NCBI GenBank assembly: GCA_002747395.1
Contig: PDPE01000046.1
Coordinates: 1-57,221 of the forward strand
Direction: 5' to 3'
Length of the DNA stretch: 57,221 nt
Origin: Pseudomonadota bacterium
Lineage (GTDB): Bacteria; Pseudomonadota; Gammaproteobacteria; Pseudomonadales; Oleiphilaceae
The notes under the pieces: generated by a model
What the model was told of the DNA's origin: nothing
What the model saw: the letters and a program-made list of their open reading frames with translations, nothing else
Databases searched by the model: none
Shown: piece after piece, positions 8,975-17,494 of the stretch
Layout of the letters: the number at the start of each line of letters is the position of its first letter
Numbering within the stretch: the first letter of the stretch is position 1
Program-made: the position numbers and the translations under genes

Positions 8975-9691
8975 TCAGTTTTTGTTCTCCACGGAGTGAG
9001 GCATATCAAAAACGCGATAAATTTCGCCGTACAGGGCATGCTTCAATGTCACTTTAAGCGCGACCGGCATGGATATAAACCGGCTGTAGTTTTCTGTTCC
9101 CAACACAGAGTCGGGAGGCCACTCATCGACCAGACTGTCGTTATCCAGGACAAATTCAAACCGGATGTCGTCGATCCCGGTCATCAGTTCCATGCTTCTC
9201 GGCTCACTGTCATGCGCTTTATCCAATACCGTCCAGGAAGTGCGTAACAGGGTCGAGTCATGCAACTCATAGGCAACTCTTTGCAGGTTACTTCTTTTAT
9301 GCTGAAGCGGATTGCGCCAACCACTGCGGGTAAACTCTATCTTATACAACGAATTTCGGTTACTGAGGGCATACTCGGGATCACCAAACTGGTTTCTCAC
9401 CGGGCGAACAGACACCTGCCGCATATCCCGATCCAGAAACATCATCGTTCTTTGCAATGCGTCTATTGCTACTGTTTGCCTCTCCAGGATCTCCTGGCTG
9501 CGCAGTGTTCCGCCAAGTAATTGCCATACCCCGCCACTTATCAACGCGGTGATGGTAATGGCCAATAAAAGCTCAATAAGAGTAAAACCTCCCGGTTGAG
9601 CTTTGGCTTGCTGAACACCGGTTTTACCACCACAGGTTTTCTGCATACGCACCTGATCAATACGAATTTGCACGACGATTCCAGTCTTCAC
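8975..9691 (-). CDS. gspJ: Type II secretion system minor pseudopilin GspJ
   Basis: 238 residues from a GTG start at 9691 that overlaps the gspI stop (GTGA). The prepilin motif is GGFTLIELLLAITITAL, with Glu at mature position 5. The C-terminal domain carries the GspJ landmarks VAYELHDSTLLRTSW and DDIRFEF. It forms the tip complex with GspI and GspK. An ATG at 9646 is an alternative that would shorten the leader from about 35 to 20 residues. Confidence 0.88.
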   Translation of the reverse strand: MKTGIVVQIRIDQVRMQKTCGGKTGVQQAKAQPGGFTLIELLLAITITALISGGVWQLLGGTLRSQEILERQTVAIDALQRTMMFLDRDMRQVSVRPVRNQFGDPEYALSNRNSLYKIEFTRSGWRNPLQHKRSNLQRVAYELHDSTLLRTSWTVLDKAHDSEPRSMELMTGIDDIRFEFVLDNDSLVDEWPPDSVLGTENYSRFISMPVALKVTLKHALYGEIYRVFDMPHSVENKN

Positions 9692-10086
9692 CTGTTATTC
9701 GCCACAAAGCCGAGATATGCCAACTCCTTGAAAAGATCACCAGAGCGAAGCTTGCGGAATAATTCCAGATCGACTCGAAGCAATTTCGGGTCTTCAGTGA
9801 CAGAGATATTGGTTACCAGTTTCCACTCAATATTGGCGAAATCCAAATCCTTTTTCGATTGCCCTGGAGAAGGAGGTGCTTTCGCAATACGCAGTTCCGC
9901 CATTTGGTTTTGCGCTATCATGGTCGCAAAGGTTCTGTTTTTTATCCGCTCATGTGCGTCTGCAGCCAACCCCTGGCTCTTGATAATGGCGGTGGCCATC
10001 AACATAAAGATTAACAAGGCGACCATCACTTCCAGTATGGTGAATCCACGCTCCCTGCGAGGGCCTGACGAACTAGAAGTCATCAT
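9688..10086 (-). CDS. gspI: Type II secretion system minor pseudopilin GspI
   Basis: About 132 residues. The prepilin site is in RERGFTILEVMVALLIF, followed by the hydrophobic helix and a short globular domain with AQNQMAELR, characteristic of GspI. It starts inside the 3' end of gspH; ATG codons at 10086 and 10083 and a GTG at 10092 are all possible. It ends in a 4-base overlap with gspJ. Confidence 0.88.
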   Translation of the reverse strand: MMTSSSSGPRRERGFTILEVMVALLIFMLMATAIIKSQGLAADAHERIKNRTFATMIAQNQMAELRIAKAPPSPGQSKKDLDFANIEWKLVTNISVTEDPKLLRVDLELFRKLRSGDLFKELAYLGFVANNR

Positions 10087-10630
10087 CCGCACCGGGCAGT
10101 ATCAGCTTGATACCGGTAAAGCCATCACTTTCAATACCAAATTTCTCCGACTCGCCTGCCTGCATGTCAAAAAAAAGACGGAATGGTGTCATCTCGCCGC
10201 TTGATAAAAAAACGATCTGAGGTATTTTGGTTTCTTCCTCATCCTTTGTTTTCAGCCTGGGAAAATCACTGTCCTGCCGGACTGAAACAGTCAGCCATTC
10301 AGGCAGGCTACGAGCTGCAAAGGGCGGTTCTGACGTTACCGACCAGAGATTGTTTTCTTCGTTATAGGCAAGAAACTCATAACCATCACTATCAATGAAA
10401 AATCCGTATTCTGAATTATGCAATACCGCTTCATCAGCAATGAGTCGCATGAGTGCATGCAAACGCTTCACCTCATTGACCAGTTCCCTGCCCTGGTTGT
10501 CGTTGCCAATGCCCAACACAGAGACACTGGCGATGACACCAATCAAAACCAGCACCACCAGAATTTCAATAAGTGTAAACCCCTTCTTCTTATTGTTACC
10601 GGCCTGTTTTTTTATCTGTCTCGATATCAT
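10073..10630 (-). CDS. gspH: Type II secretion system minor pseudopilin GspH
   Basis: 185 residues. A basic leader of 16 residues precedes GFTLIEILVVLVLIGVIAS, with Glu5 present. The globular domain ends in the GspH-type FFDMQAGESE and SDGFTGIKLILPG strands. It is a minor pseudopilin thought to join the tip complex to the main shaft. The gene follows gspG after 14 bases. Confidence 0.87.
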   Translation of the reverse strand: MISRQIKKQAGNNKKKGFTLIEILVVLVLIGVIASVSVLGIGNDNQGRELVNEVKRLHALMRLIADEAVLHNSEYGFFIDSDGYEFLAYNEENNLWSVTSEPPFAARSLPEWLTVSVRQDSDFPRLKTKDEEETKIPQIVFLSSGEMTPFRLFFDMQAGESEKFGIESDGFTGIKLILPGADDDF

Positions 10631-10644
10631 CGGGTTTGAACGGC

Positions 10645-11133
10645 TTATTGATCCAGACCCCAGATGCTGATATCTGCAGCATCCCCCTCGCCGCCTTCCT
10701 TACCATCCGCTCCGAAGGAATACAGATCATACGGCCCCTCCAGACCCGGGCTCATGTACTGGTATTCATTTTCCCAGGGGTCTTTCGGAACGGAAGGCAA
10801 ATAGCCGTTGGCATTCCAGTTTTTCGCTTCGGGATAGCCGGAAGGTTTTGAAACCAGGGCTTCCAGTCCTTGCTCGGTACTCGGGTAGTTGAAATTGTCC
10901 ACCTTGTAAAAATCCAGTGCATTGGCAATATTCCTGAGCTGTATTTTGGTTGAACCCACCTTGCCTTCGCCCAGCCGGTCAATCACATTCGGGCCGACAA
11001 TAGCCACCAGCAAACCCAGAATCACCATAACCACCATAATTTCAATCAGGGTAAACCCTCTGTGATTGCGTCTACTCTTTCTGTCCGAAATGGCCTGCCC
11101 CTGTATTCGTTTATTCAAACTGCTTTGTATCAC
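10645..11133 (-). CDS. gspG: Type II secretion system major pseudopilin GspG
   Basis: 162 residues. The leader is unusually long (26 residues, rich in Arg and Lys) before FTLIEIMVVMVILGLL. The globular domain has the GspG signatures TKIQLRNIANALDFYK, YPSTEQGLEALV, PKDPWENEYQY and the calcium-site loop YSFGADGKEGGEGDAADI. It polymerises into the periplasmic pseudopilus that pushes substrates out. The order gspE-F-G-H is canonical. Confidence 0.94.
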   Translation of the reverse strand: MIQSSLNKRIQGQAISDRKSRRNHRGFTLIEIMVVMVILGLLVAIVGPNVIDRLGEGKVGSTKIQLRNIANALDFYKVDNFNYPSTEQGLEALVSKPSGYPEAKNWNANGYLPSVPKDPWENEYQYMSPGLEGPYDLYSFGADGKEGGEGDAADISIWGLDQ

Positions 11134-11162
11134 TCTAATCCCCTGTTTTTTTACTCAATCAA

Positions 11163-12380
11163 TTAGGCAATCAGGTTACTCATATTCAAAATGGGTAACA
11201 TAATTGCGAGAACAATCACCAACACTACTGCGCCCATAAACAATAGCATCAAGGGTTCAAAAAGCCCCACCAGGGTGGCAATCAGCCCCTCAAGTTCAAA
11301 TTCCTGATTTTTTGCCGTCCTCTCCAGCATCTGATCCAGCTCGCCAGACGATTCCCCCGAGGCAATCATATGAATCATGATCGGGGGAAAATATCCGGTT
11401 TGCTGGAGCGACTTGTTAAGGCTGCCACCTTCACTCACCCTGGTAGCCGCATTTTTTATTTCCGCTTTCAGATAATCATTGCTCAACACCTCACCGGAAA
11501 TTTTCATCGCTTCAACAAGTGGTACGCCACTACTGTTCAAAATACTGAGTGTACTGGCAAAACGTGCAGAGTTTGATCCTCTGGATATTTTCTTTACGAA
11601 CGGCATTTCCAGCAGCATTTTATGTACAGCGAGACGGAAAGGTTCCTTTCTCATCATCCACCCGAACACCAGTACCACCAGCACAATAGCTGCGAACAGA
11701 TAAAGGCCGTATGCAGCCAGGAAACTGCTGACATTCAGTAAAGCCTGGGTCAGGCCGGGCAACTCCTGGCCGTTGTTAACAAATACCTTGATAATATCCG
11801 GCACCACATAGGCCAACAGAAAAACCACGATCGATATGGATACAAAGGTAAGAATCAGAGGGTAAATGGCGGCAAGTTGAATTTTTTGCCGGGCATGCTG
11901 GCGAGCCTCGGTGTAGTCGGCCAGCCGATTCAGCACAAGATCAAGGTGCCCGGCGTGCTCCCCGGCCGCTACCGTGGAGCGATAGAGCCTGGGAAAGGCA
12001 TTGGGAAATGCGGCAAGACTGTCTGCCAGGGTGAACCCTTCAAGCACCCTGCTTCTGACAGCCAGCATAATGCTCCGTATTTTGGGTTTCTCGCTTTGCC
12101 CGGCTACGGCAGTAAGCGCTTCTTCAACAGGAATACCGGATTGAAAAAGGGTGGCAATCTGCCGTGTCAACAATGCCAGGTCTTTGCTACCAAGACTGGA
12201 GCCTTTGCTTTTAAGGCTGCCAATACCGGATTTGTGTTTTTCTGTGGTAAGGTCAACAGTCAGGGGCGTCAGCCCCTGTTCGCGTAACAACTGCCGAACC
12301 TGACGGGCACTGTCTGCCTCGATGGTTCCCTTTTTCTGTTTGCCTGAATGGCTCAGGGCCTTGTATTCAAACGCTGGCAT
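11163..12380 (-). CDS. gspF: Type II secretion system inner-membrane protein GspF
   Basis: 405 residues with two T2SSF domains and three transmembrane helices (around 170-195, 220-242 and 375-398). Landmarks are MPAFEYKAL at the start, ALLTRQIATLFQSGIPVEEAL, AAGEHAGHLD and the second-domain ASGESSGELDQML. It is the polytopic platform protein that contacts GspE and GspL. Its start lies 3 bases after the gspE stop. Confidence 0.95.
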   Translation of the reverse strand: MPAFEYKALSHSGKQKKGTIEADSARQVRQLLREQGLTPLTVDLTTEKHKSGIGSLKSKGSSLGSKDLALLTRQIATLFQSGIPVEEALTAVAGQSEKPKIRSIMLAVRSRVLEGFTLADSLAAFPNAFPRLYRSTVAAGEHAGHLDLVLNRLADYTEARQHARQKIQLAAIYPLILTFVSISIVVFLLAYVVPDIIKVFVNNGQELPGLTQALLNVSSFLAAYGLYLFAAIVLVVLVFGWMMRKEPFRLAVHKMLLEMPFVKKISRGSNSARFASTLSILNSSGVPLVEAMKISGEVLSNDYLKAEIKNAATRVSEGGSLNKSLQQTGYFPPIMIHMIASGESSGELDQMLERTAKNQEFELEGLIATLVGLFEPLMLLFMGAVVLVIVLAIMLPILNMSNLIA

Positions 12381-12383
12381 GAA

Positions 12384-13850
12384 TTAACTCCGCTGAACCA
12401 CTCTGAGCACTTCTTCAATGGAGGTAACCCCCTGAAGGATCTTACCAATACCGTCATCGTTAATACTTGGGCCGACTTTTCTGGCCTGCTTTTCCAGCTC
12501 CATTTCGCCGGCTTTGCCATGCACCAGGCTGCGGAAAACATCATCCACCTGAATCACTTCATAAATACCCATTCGCCCGCGATAGCCAAGATGATTGCAT
12601 TCTGTACAGCCTTTGGCCCGGTATACTTCCGGCGGATTCCTGTAGTCCGCATGAAGAAACTCGCAGCTTTCCCGATCCGGGGTATAGGCTTCCTTGCAAT
12701 CCGGGCACAATACTCTGACCAGTCTCTGCGCGACGATACCAATAAGTGATGAAGAAACGAGAAACGGCTCCACGCCCATATCGATTAATCGTGTCACCGC
12801 GCCAACTGCACTGTTGGTATGCAGGGTGGAAAGCACGAGGTGACCGGTCAGACTGGCCTGAACCGCAATTTCTGCTGTTTCCAGATCACGCACCTCACCG
12901 ATCATCACGACATCAGGGTCCTGACGCAGTATGGCTCTGAGGCCGCGAGCGAAGGTCATGTCTACCTTGGTATTTACCTGGGTCTGGCCAATTCCCGGCA
13001 AATTGTATTCAATCGGGTCTTCAACCGTCAGGATATTTCTGCTTTTGGTATTGATTTCACTTAGCCCGGCATAGAGTGATGTGGTTTTACCCGAGCCTGT
13101 CGGGCCGGTAACCAGCAAAATCCCGTGGGGCAGGTTGATCAACTCCTTCATAATCCGGAAATCCCGGGGCGCCATGCCCAGCCCTTCCAGTTTCAGACGA
13201 CCGGCCTGTTTGTCCAGCAGTCGCAATACAATTCGCTCACCATTGACAGAAGGCATGGTGGAAACCCGAATATCGACTTCCCGCCCCCCTACTCTCAAGG
13301 AAATGCGGCCATCCTGTGGCAGCCGTTTTTCCGCAATGTCCAGTTTCGACATAACCTTGATTCGGGAAACAAGCAACGGCGCCAAAGCTCTTTTTGGTTT
13401 GACCACCTCCCTTAACACGCCGTCAATCCGAAAGCGGACAATCAACTGTTTTTCAAAGGTTTCAATATGAATATCCGACGCTGCCGTTTTAATGGCCTCG
13501 GTCAATATGGCGTTGATCAGTCGAATAATCGGCGCATCATCCTCCTGCTCAAGCAAGTCTTCTGTTTCCGGAACGGAATCCGCCAGGCTGGCCAGGTCGA
13601 GCTCATCCCCCAGCCCTTCCACCATCTGCATGGCTTCTTCAGAATCATTTTGATAGGCGCGGGACAGAATTTCCTCAAACTCGTCATCAGTGACTTCTTC
13701 AAAATCAAACCGTCCAAGCATCATCCTGTTGACTTCAGAAAACGCAGGCAAGGTCAATCCCTGCCTGAACGCAACCACTGGCGGGGATGCCAGGCCATTG
13801 ATGACAACACCGTGTTTTTTTGCAAAAGAAAAAGGGAGACGCTGAAACAT
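12384..13850 (-). CDS. gspE: Type II secretion system ATPase GspE
   Basis: About 488 residues, starting at the ATG at 13850 (MFQRLPFSFAKK). Visible elements are the N-terminal GspL-binding domain, Walker A GPTGSGKTTS, an Asp box (DIHIET), Walker B DVVMIGEVRD, a His box (TGHLVLSTLHTNSA) and a tetracysteine zinc site (CPDC followed by CTEC). It powers pseudopilus assembly from the cytoplasmic face. It is first in the operon that runs leftward to gspM and divergent from gspC. The in-frame upstream start at 13961 gives a tail unlike the family. Confidence 0.95.
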   Translation of the reverse strand: MFQRLPFSFAKKHGVVINGLASPPVVAFRQGLTLPAFSEVNRMMLGRFDFEEVTDDEFEEILSRAYQNDSEEAMQMVEGLGDELDLASLADSVPETEDLLEQEDDAPIIRLINAILTEAIKTAASDIHIETFEKQLIVRFRIDGVLREVVKPKRALAPLLVSRIKVMSKLDIAEKRLPQDGRISLRVGGREVDIRVSTMPSVNGERIVLRLLDKQAGRLKLEGLGMAPRDFRIMKELINLPHGILLVTGPTGSGKTTSLYAGLSEINTKSRNILTVEDPIEYNLPGIGQTQVNTKVDMTFARGLRAILRQDPDVVMIGEVRDLETAEIAVQASLTGHLVLSTLHTNSAVGAVTRLIDMGVEPFLVSSSLIGIVAQRLVRVLCPDCKEAYTPDRESCEFLHADYRNPPEVYRAKGCTECNHLGYRGRMGIYEVIQVDDVFRSLVHGKAGEMELEKQARKVGPSINDDGIGKILQGVTSIEEVLRVVQRS

Positions 13851-14108
13851 ACGCTTTATTTTATAATAAATGGCCAGATAAAAGTGACGGCTCGAATAAC
13901 GGGAACACGGAAAAGGTGTACGAAACCCCACCAATTCTAGACAGAAGGCTCGCCCGGGCAAGTTACTCTTTTGTTAACTTCACGGGATTATGAAGGCTAT
14001 CATGGTTCCAAGGCAAATTTTAATGGCAATTATGACTTAAACGAACAAACTGTATATAGTGTCGCGGTACTCTTTCTTATTTCTGTCGCAAAGAACGAAA
14101 AAACCGGA
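13851..14108. promoter_or_regulatory. Divergent promoter region between gspE (left) and gspC (right)
   Basis: 258 non-coding bases separate the two starts and must hold the promoters of both units. Candidate rightward elements are TTAACT (13974-13979) with TATCAT (13998-14003, 18-base spacing) and a TATATA at about 14051. None is strong enough to assign a start site. Confidence 0.4.
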
Positions 14109-14810
14109 ATGAAACAACGCAAATTGACTCTGGCTTCCACCCTCACGGTTACTCTTGTCCTTCTTATGGTGGCTACACTGGGTTATCAAGGGTATCAATT
14201 CAGCCTTGAATTGAAAAAGGCAGACATTGAACTAAAAAACGCGGAAAGCAAACGGGACGGAGGCGATCACCCTTTGGCGTCCTTACCGACAGACCCGCAT
14301 CGGAGTCAGCGCCTGTCGTCGGCGGCAAGCCGCCTGATAAACCAGAATCTGTTCGGTAAAGTCGGGAAAGAAAGCCCGAAAAAACCGATAATTGAAGTTC
14401 AAGACATTCCCTCCACCAGATTAAAACTCACCTTGAGAGGCGTATCCGTTTCCGATGACCCGGAGTTTGCCTCTGCTCTGGTTGAAGGCCCGGATCGAAA
14501 AACCGGGATCTACACAATAGATGCAGAGTTACCGGGAAACGCCACCTTACATGAAGTATACAAGGACAGAATCGTGATCAATCGGAAAGGGATACTGGAA
14601 AAACTCTATTTTCCCAAAGAAAACGACCCGGCCGCCGCACGTATCGCATCGAATAATGCGCGACGCTACACTCCTCCCCCGGCGCCTCCCAGGCCCTCCT
14701 TATCTTCCGCGATCAGAGGCGGCACCTCAAAAAGAGCAGGCAACAAGGACAGAAAGGCTGAAATTAAAGAACGCTTGAGAGCCCTCAGAGAAAGAATGCA
14801 GGACAAATAA
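14109..14810 (+). CDS. gspC: Type II secretion system protein C (GspC), XcpP-like, without PDZ domain
   Basis: About 233 residues from the ATG at 14109. A short cytoplasmic tail and one transmembrane helix (ASTLTVTLVLLMVATLGY) come first. The HR domain (LINQNLFGKV, TRLKLTLRGVSVS, YTIDAELPGNATLHEVYKDR) follows at about residues 75-180. After it comes a proline-rich hinge (PPPAPPRP) and a basic, helical, probably coiled-coil tail (KAEIKERLRALRERMQ). No PDZ domain is present. Pseudomonas XcpP has the same build. GspC normally bridges the platform to the GspD secretin, yet no gspD follows here. An in-frame start at 13971 has no family support. Confidence 0.85.
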   Translation: MKQRKLTLASTLTVTLVLLMVATLGYQGYQFSLELKKADIELKNAESKRDGGDHPLASLPTDPHRSQRLSSAASRLINQNLFGKVGKESPKKPIIEVQDIPSTRLKLTLRGVSVSDDPEFASALVEGPDRKTGIYTIDAELPGNATLHEVYKDRIVINRKGILEKLYFPKENDPAAARIASNNARRYTPPPAPPRPSLSSAIRGGTSKRAGNKDRKAEIKERLRALRERMQDK

Positions 14811-14876
14811 AACAGTGTAACCCACACAGGATCATCTATTTTTATAGCAGAGGCTCGTGTTAAAGGTACATTTATA

Positions 14877-15554
14877 GTGTATGCAGTCACTCGCAAACCC
14901 GTAAAAAATCCCCTGATAGTCATTTTATTGCTGGTCACCCCGATTGGTTTGGCATTGGAACTGGGCAATCAGTTGCTTGATTATGCTGAAAGCAAATTCG
15001 GCACGACTGCAAAAAGCCGACTGTTGCAATGGCAGGAGCTGGCGAACTCAACACCTGACTCCAATGAATTGGAAACACTGAAAAAAGTGAATGCTTTTTT
15101 TAACAAGGCCAGATTTGTATCCGATATCAAGCAATGGGGAAGAGAAGACTACTGGGCAACCCCCGTAGAAATGCTGATCACCAATGCCGGTGATTGCGAG
15201 GACTATTCGATCGCCAAGTACTTCACTCTCAAAGAAATTGGCATCGCCGATGAAAAATTGCGCATCACCTATGTGAAGGCACTGGAGTTGAACCAGGCCC
15301 ACATGATACTGGCCTACTATGCAACCCCCACATCAGACCCCCTCATTCTGGATAATCTCATCGATTCGATTCAACCTGCTTCCAAAAGACCTGATCTCGC
15401 ACCGGTTTACAGTTTTAACGGTGAGGGCCTGTGGCTTTCCCGGCTCCGGGGACAAGGAAAACGAATAGGCGATGCGTCCAAACTGGATCGTTGGGTTGAT
15501 GTGAACAAGCGCCTGCTGAATGATATCTCTTCCGGGCAAAACAGACCGCTGTAA
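14877..15554 (+). CDS. Periplasmic transglutaminase-like cysteine protease (LapG/BTLCP family)
   Basis: 225 residues from a GTG at 14877 with AAAGGT upstream. A hydrophobic N-terminal export segment (LIVILLLVTPIGLALE) is followed by the catalytic domain: Cys107 in NAGDCEDYSIAKY, His142 in QAHMILAYY and Asp159 in LILDNLID. In Pseudomonas fluorescens LapG cleaves the large adhesin LapA in the periplasm under control of the c-di-GMP receptor LapD. No LapD or large adhesin is encoded in this window. It lies 66 bases after gspC, where the secretin gene would be expected. Confidence 0.85.
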   Translation: MYAVTRKPVKNPLIVILLLVTPIGLALELGNQLLDYAESKFGTTAKSRLLQWQELANSTPDSNELETLKKVNAFFNKARFVSDIKQWGREDYWATPVEMLITNAGDCEDYSIAKYFTLKEIGIADEKLRITYVKALELNQAHMILAYYATPTSDPLILDNLIDSIQPASKRPDLAPVYSFNGEGLWLSRLRGQGKRIGDASKLDRWVDVNKRLLNDISSGQNRPL

Positions 15555-15559
15555 CACAA

Positions 15560-15653
15560 AACACATCCAGCATTAAACACATCCGGCATTGTCGGCCCCT
15601 GCCCATCGCCCCGTTTCAACACTTCCTCCTGATACTTTTTCCTGATACTTTTT
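15560..15653. repeat. Two tandem duplications downstream of the LapG-like gene
   Basis: A 16-bp pair AACACATCCAGCATTA / AACACATCCGGCATTG (15560-15575, 15576-15591) begins five bases after the stop codon. A perfect 13-bp pair CCTGATACTTTTT lies at 15628-15640 and 15641-15653. Confidence 0.8.
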
Positions 15654-15676
15654 ATCGACTCTGGCCCACTCCGTTA

Positions 15677-15705
15677 TTGACGTTTACGTAAAGGTAACTT
15701 AATAT
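15677..15705 (+). promoter_or_regulatory. liuR/liu operon promoter with palindromic operator in the spacer
   Basis: A -35 TTGACG (15677-15682) and -10 TAATAT (15700-15705) are spaced by 17 bases. The spacer contains the perfect 10-bp palindrome TTTACGTAAA (15683-15692). MerR-family regulators bind between the -35 and -10 hexamers, and the first gene downstream is a MerR regulator of the LiuR type. This is therefore the likely autoregulatory operator for the leucine catabolism operon. The liuR ATG is 29 bases after the -10. Confidence 0.72.
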
Positions 15706-15734
15706 CGAAAAAAATTGGATAAATAATACGAAAC

Positions 15735-16139
15735 ATGACGTCAAAGCATAAATATCGTATCAGCGATTTAAGCAAAGAGTTTGACATCACGACTCGCACC
15801 ATTCGCTTTTATGAGTCGGAAGGGTTGCTTTCGCCGTTGCGTGAGGGCACTACACGCCTCTACACCGACGAGGATCGGGTCAAGCTCAAGTTGATCATGC
15901 GGGGCAAACGATTGGGATTCAGCCTGGCGGAATCCAGGGATTTGATTGGATTGTATGACCCCAAAACGGGAAATATCAAACAGTTAAATTATCTTCTTGA
16001 GAAAATAAATGAACGAAGAATCATGTTGGAACAGCAGTTAAATGACATCAAAGTGATGCAACACGAGCTGGACGAAGCAGAACTGAAATGCCGGGATGCG
16101 CTGGCTCAGGCCGAAGCCGGAAGTCAACAGCCTGAATAA
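15735..16139 (+). CDS. liuR: MerR family regulator of leucine/isovalerate catabolism (LiuR)
   Basis: 134 residues. The MerR winged helix is at the N-terminus (YRISDLSKEFDITTRTIRFYE, with YTDEDRVKLKLI), followed by a dimerisation coiled coil (INERRIMLEQQLNDIKVMQHELDEAE). No metal-binding cysteines are present, so a metabolite ligand is likely. In Pseudomonas and other proteobacteria this regulator heads the liu operon, as here. The palindromic operator sits immediately upstream. Confidence 0.88.
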   Translation: MTSKHKYRISDLSKEFDITTRTIRFYESEGLLSPLREGTTRLYTDEDRVKLKLIMRGKRLGFSLAESRDLIGLYDPKTGNIKQLNYLLEKINERRIMLEQQLNDIKVMQHELDEAELKCRDALAQAEAGSQQPE

Positions 16140-16210
16140 CCGGCCCGGCGCCTGGCTGCCTGAAAACCCGTTACCCTTTGAAAGCCAAAAGACAATAAGG
16201 AACATCACCC

Positions 16211-17380
16211 ATGAGCGAACATTACACCTCTCTAAACTTTGGCCTTGGTGAGACCATCGACATGCTTCAGCATCAGATCAAACAATTTGTCGACTCGGAG
16301 ATCGCTCCTGTCGCTGACAAGACCGACAAGGAAAACACCTTCCCCGACGGGATATGGAAAAAACTGGGTGATATGGGATTACTCGGTATCACAGTGTCGG
16401 AGGAATACGGCGGCTCTGCAATGGGCTATCTGGCTCATGTTATCGCCATGGAAGAAATAAGCCGGGCTTCCGCCTCCATCGGCCTGAGTTATGGCGCACA
16501 CTCAAACCTGTGTGTTAACCAGATTTTCCGTAATGGAACAGAAGAACAAAAAACCCGGTACCTGCCAAAACTGGTGAGTGGTGATCATATTGGCGCACTC
16601 GCCATGAGTGAACCCGGGGCTGGTAGTGATGTGGTCAGCATGAAACTGAGAGCAGATAAAAAATCTGACCACTATGTACTGAACGGCACCAAAATGTGGA
16701 TCACCAATGGCCCGGACGCCAATACCTATGTTATCTACGCAAAAACCGATTTGGCCAAAGGCTCCCACGGTATTTCCGCCTTTATCGTTGAACGTGACTT
16801 CAAAGGGTTTTCCCGCTCTCCCAAACTGGACAAACTCGGTATGCGCGGTTCTGAAACCTGCGAACTGGTTTTTGAAGATGTCGAGGTGCCGGCGGAAAAC
16901 CTGCTGGGAGCAGAAAACGACGGAGTACGCGTACTGATGAGCGGCCTGGATTATGAGCGTGTGGTTCTGAGTGGTGGCCCGACCGGCATTATGCGTGCCT
17001 GTATGGACATTGTCGTGCCCTACAGCCATGAGCGCACCCAGTTCGGCAAGCCAATAGGACAGTTTCAGCTGATCCAGGGCAAAATTGCCGATATGTATAC
17101 CCGCACCAATGCATCCCGCGCCTACCTGTATGCAGTTGCCCGATCCTGTGACCGGGGCGAGACCACACGCAAAGATGCTGCCGGAGTGATTCTGTATTGT
17201 GCGGAAGCCGCCACACAGATGGCATTGGATGCCATTCAGATTCTCGGTGGCAACGGCTATATCAATGATTACGCAACAGGGCGTTTGCTGCGGGATGCCA
17301 AGCTCTATGAAATCGGGGCGGGTACCTCCGAAATCCGTCGCATGCTGATTGGCCGGGAACTGTTTAACGAATCGAAATGA
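16211..17380 (+). CDS. liuA: Isovaleryl-CoA dehydrogenase
   Basis: 389 residues, an acyl-CoA dehydrogenase with [11 protein letters not shown] and KMWITNG (FAD and substrate binding), the catalytic Glu in [12 protein letters not shown] near residue 250, and the C-terminal [12 protein letters not shown] and [18 protein letters not shown]. The position of the catalytic Glu in the LDxER context is typical of isovaleryl-CoA dehydrogenase. It oxidises isovaleryl-CoA to 3-methylcrotonyl-CoA, passing electrons to ETF. It is the first structural gene of the liu operon, with AAGGAACATCACCC before its ATG. Confidence 0.95.
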   Translation: MSEHYTSLNFGLGETIDMLQHQIKQFVDSEIAPVADKTDKENTFPDGIWKKLGDMGLLGITVSEEYGGSAMGYLAHVIAMEEISRASASIGLSYGAHSNLCVNQIFRNGTEEQKTRYLPKLVSGDHIGALAMSEPGAGSDVVSMKLRADKKSDHYVLNGTKMWITNGPDANTYVIYAKTDLAKGSHGISAFIVERDFKGFSRSPKLDKLGMRGSETCELVFEDVEVPAENLLGAENDGVRVLMSGLDYERVVLSGGPTGIMRACMDIVVPYSHERTQFGKPIGQFQLIQGKIADMYTRTNASRAYLYAVARSCDRGETTRKDAAGVILYCAEAATQMALDAIQILGGNGYINDYATGRLLRDAKLYEIGAGTSEIRRMLIGRELFNESK

Positions 17381-17494
17381 CATTGATGCAGCGTCTTGAC
17401 AAGGGCGAAACAGAGCCTTGAACACTTGAGCAGAGGCGACCCCAAACACTCTGTACTCCAGGATTGAAACCAAAGATTCCACAGGAAAGAACGA

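Noticed and set aside
16502..17482. 326-codon leftward frame opposite liuA
   Set aside because: It lies entirely antisense to a well-conserved dehydrogenase gene and has no family features.
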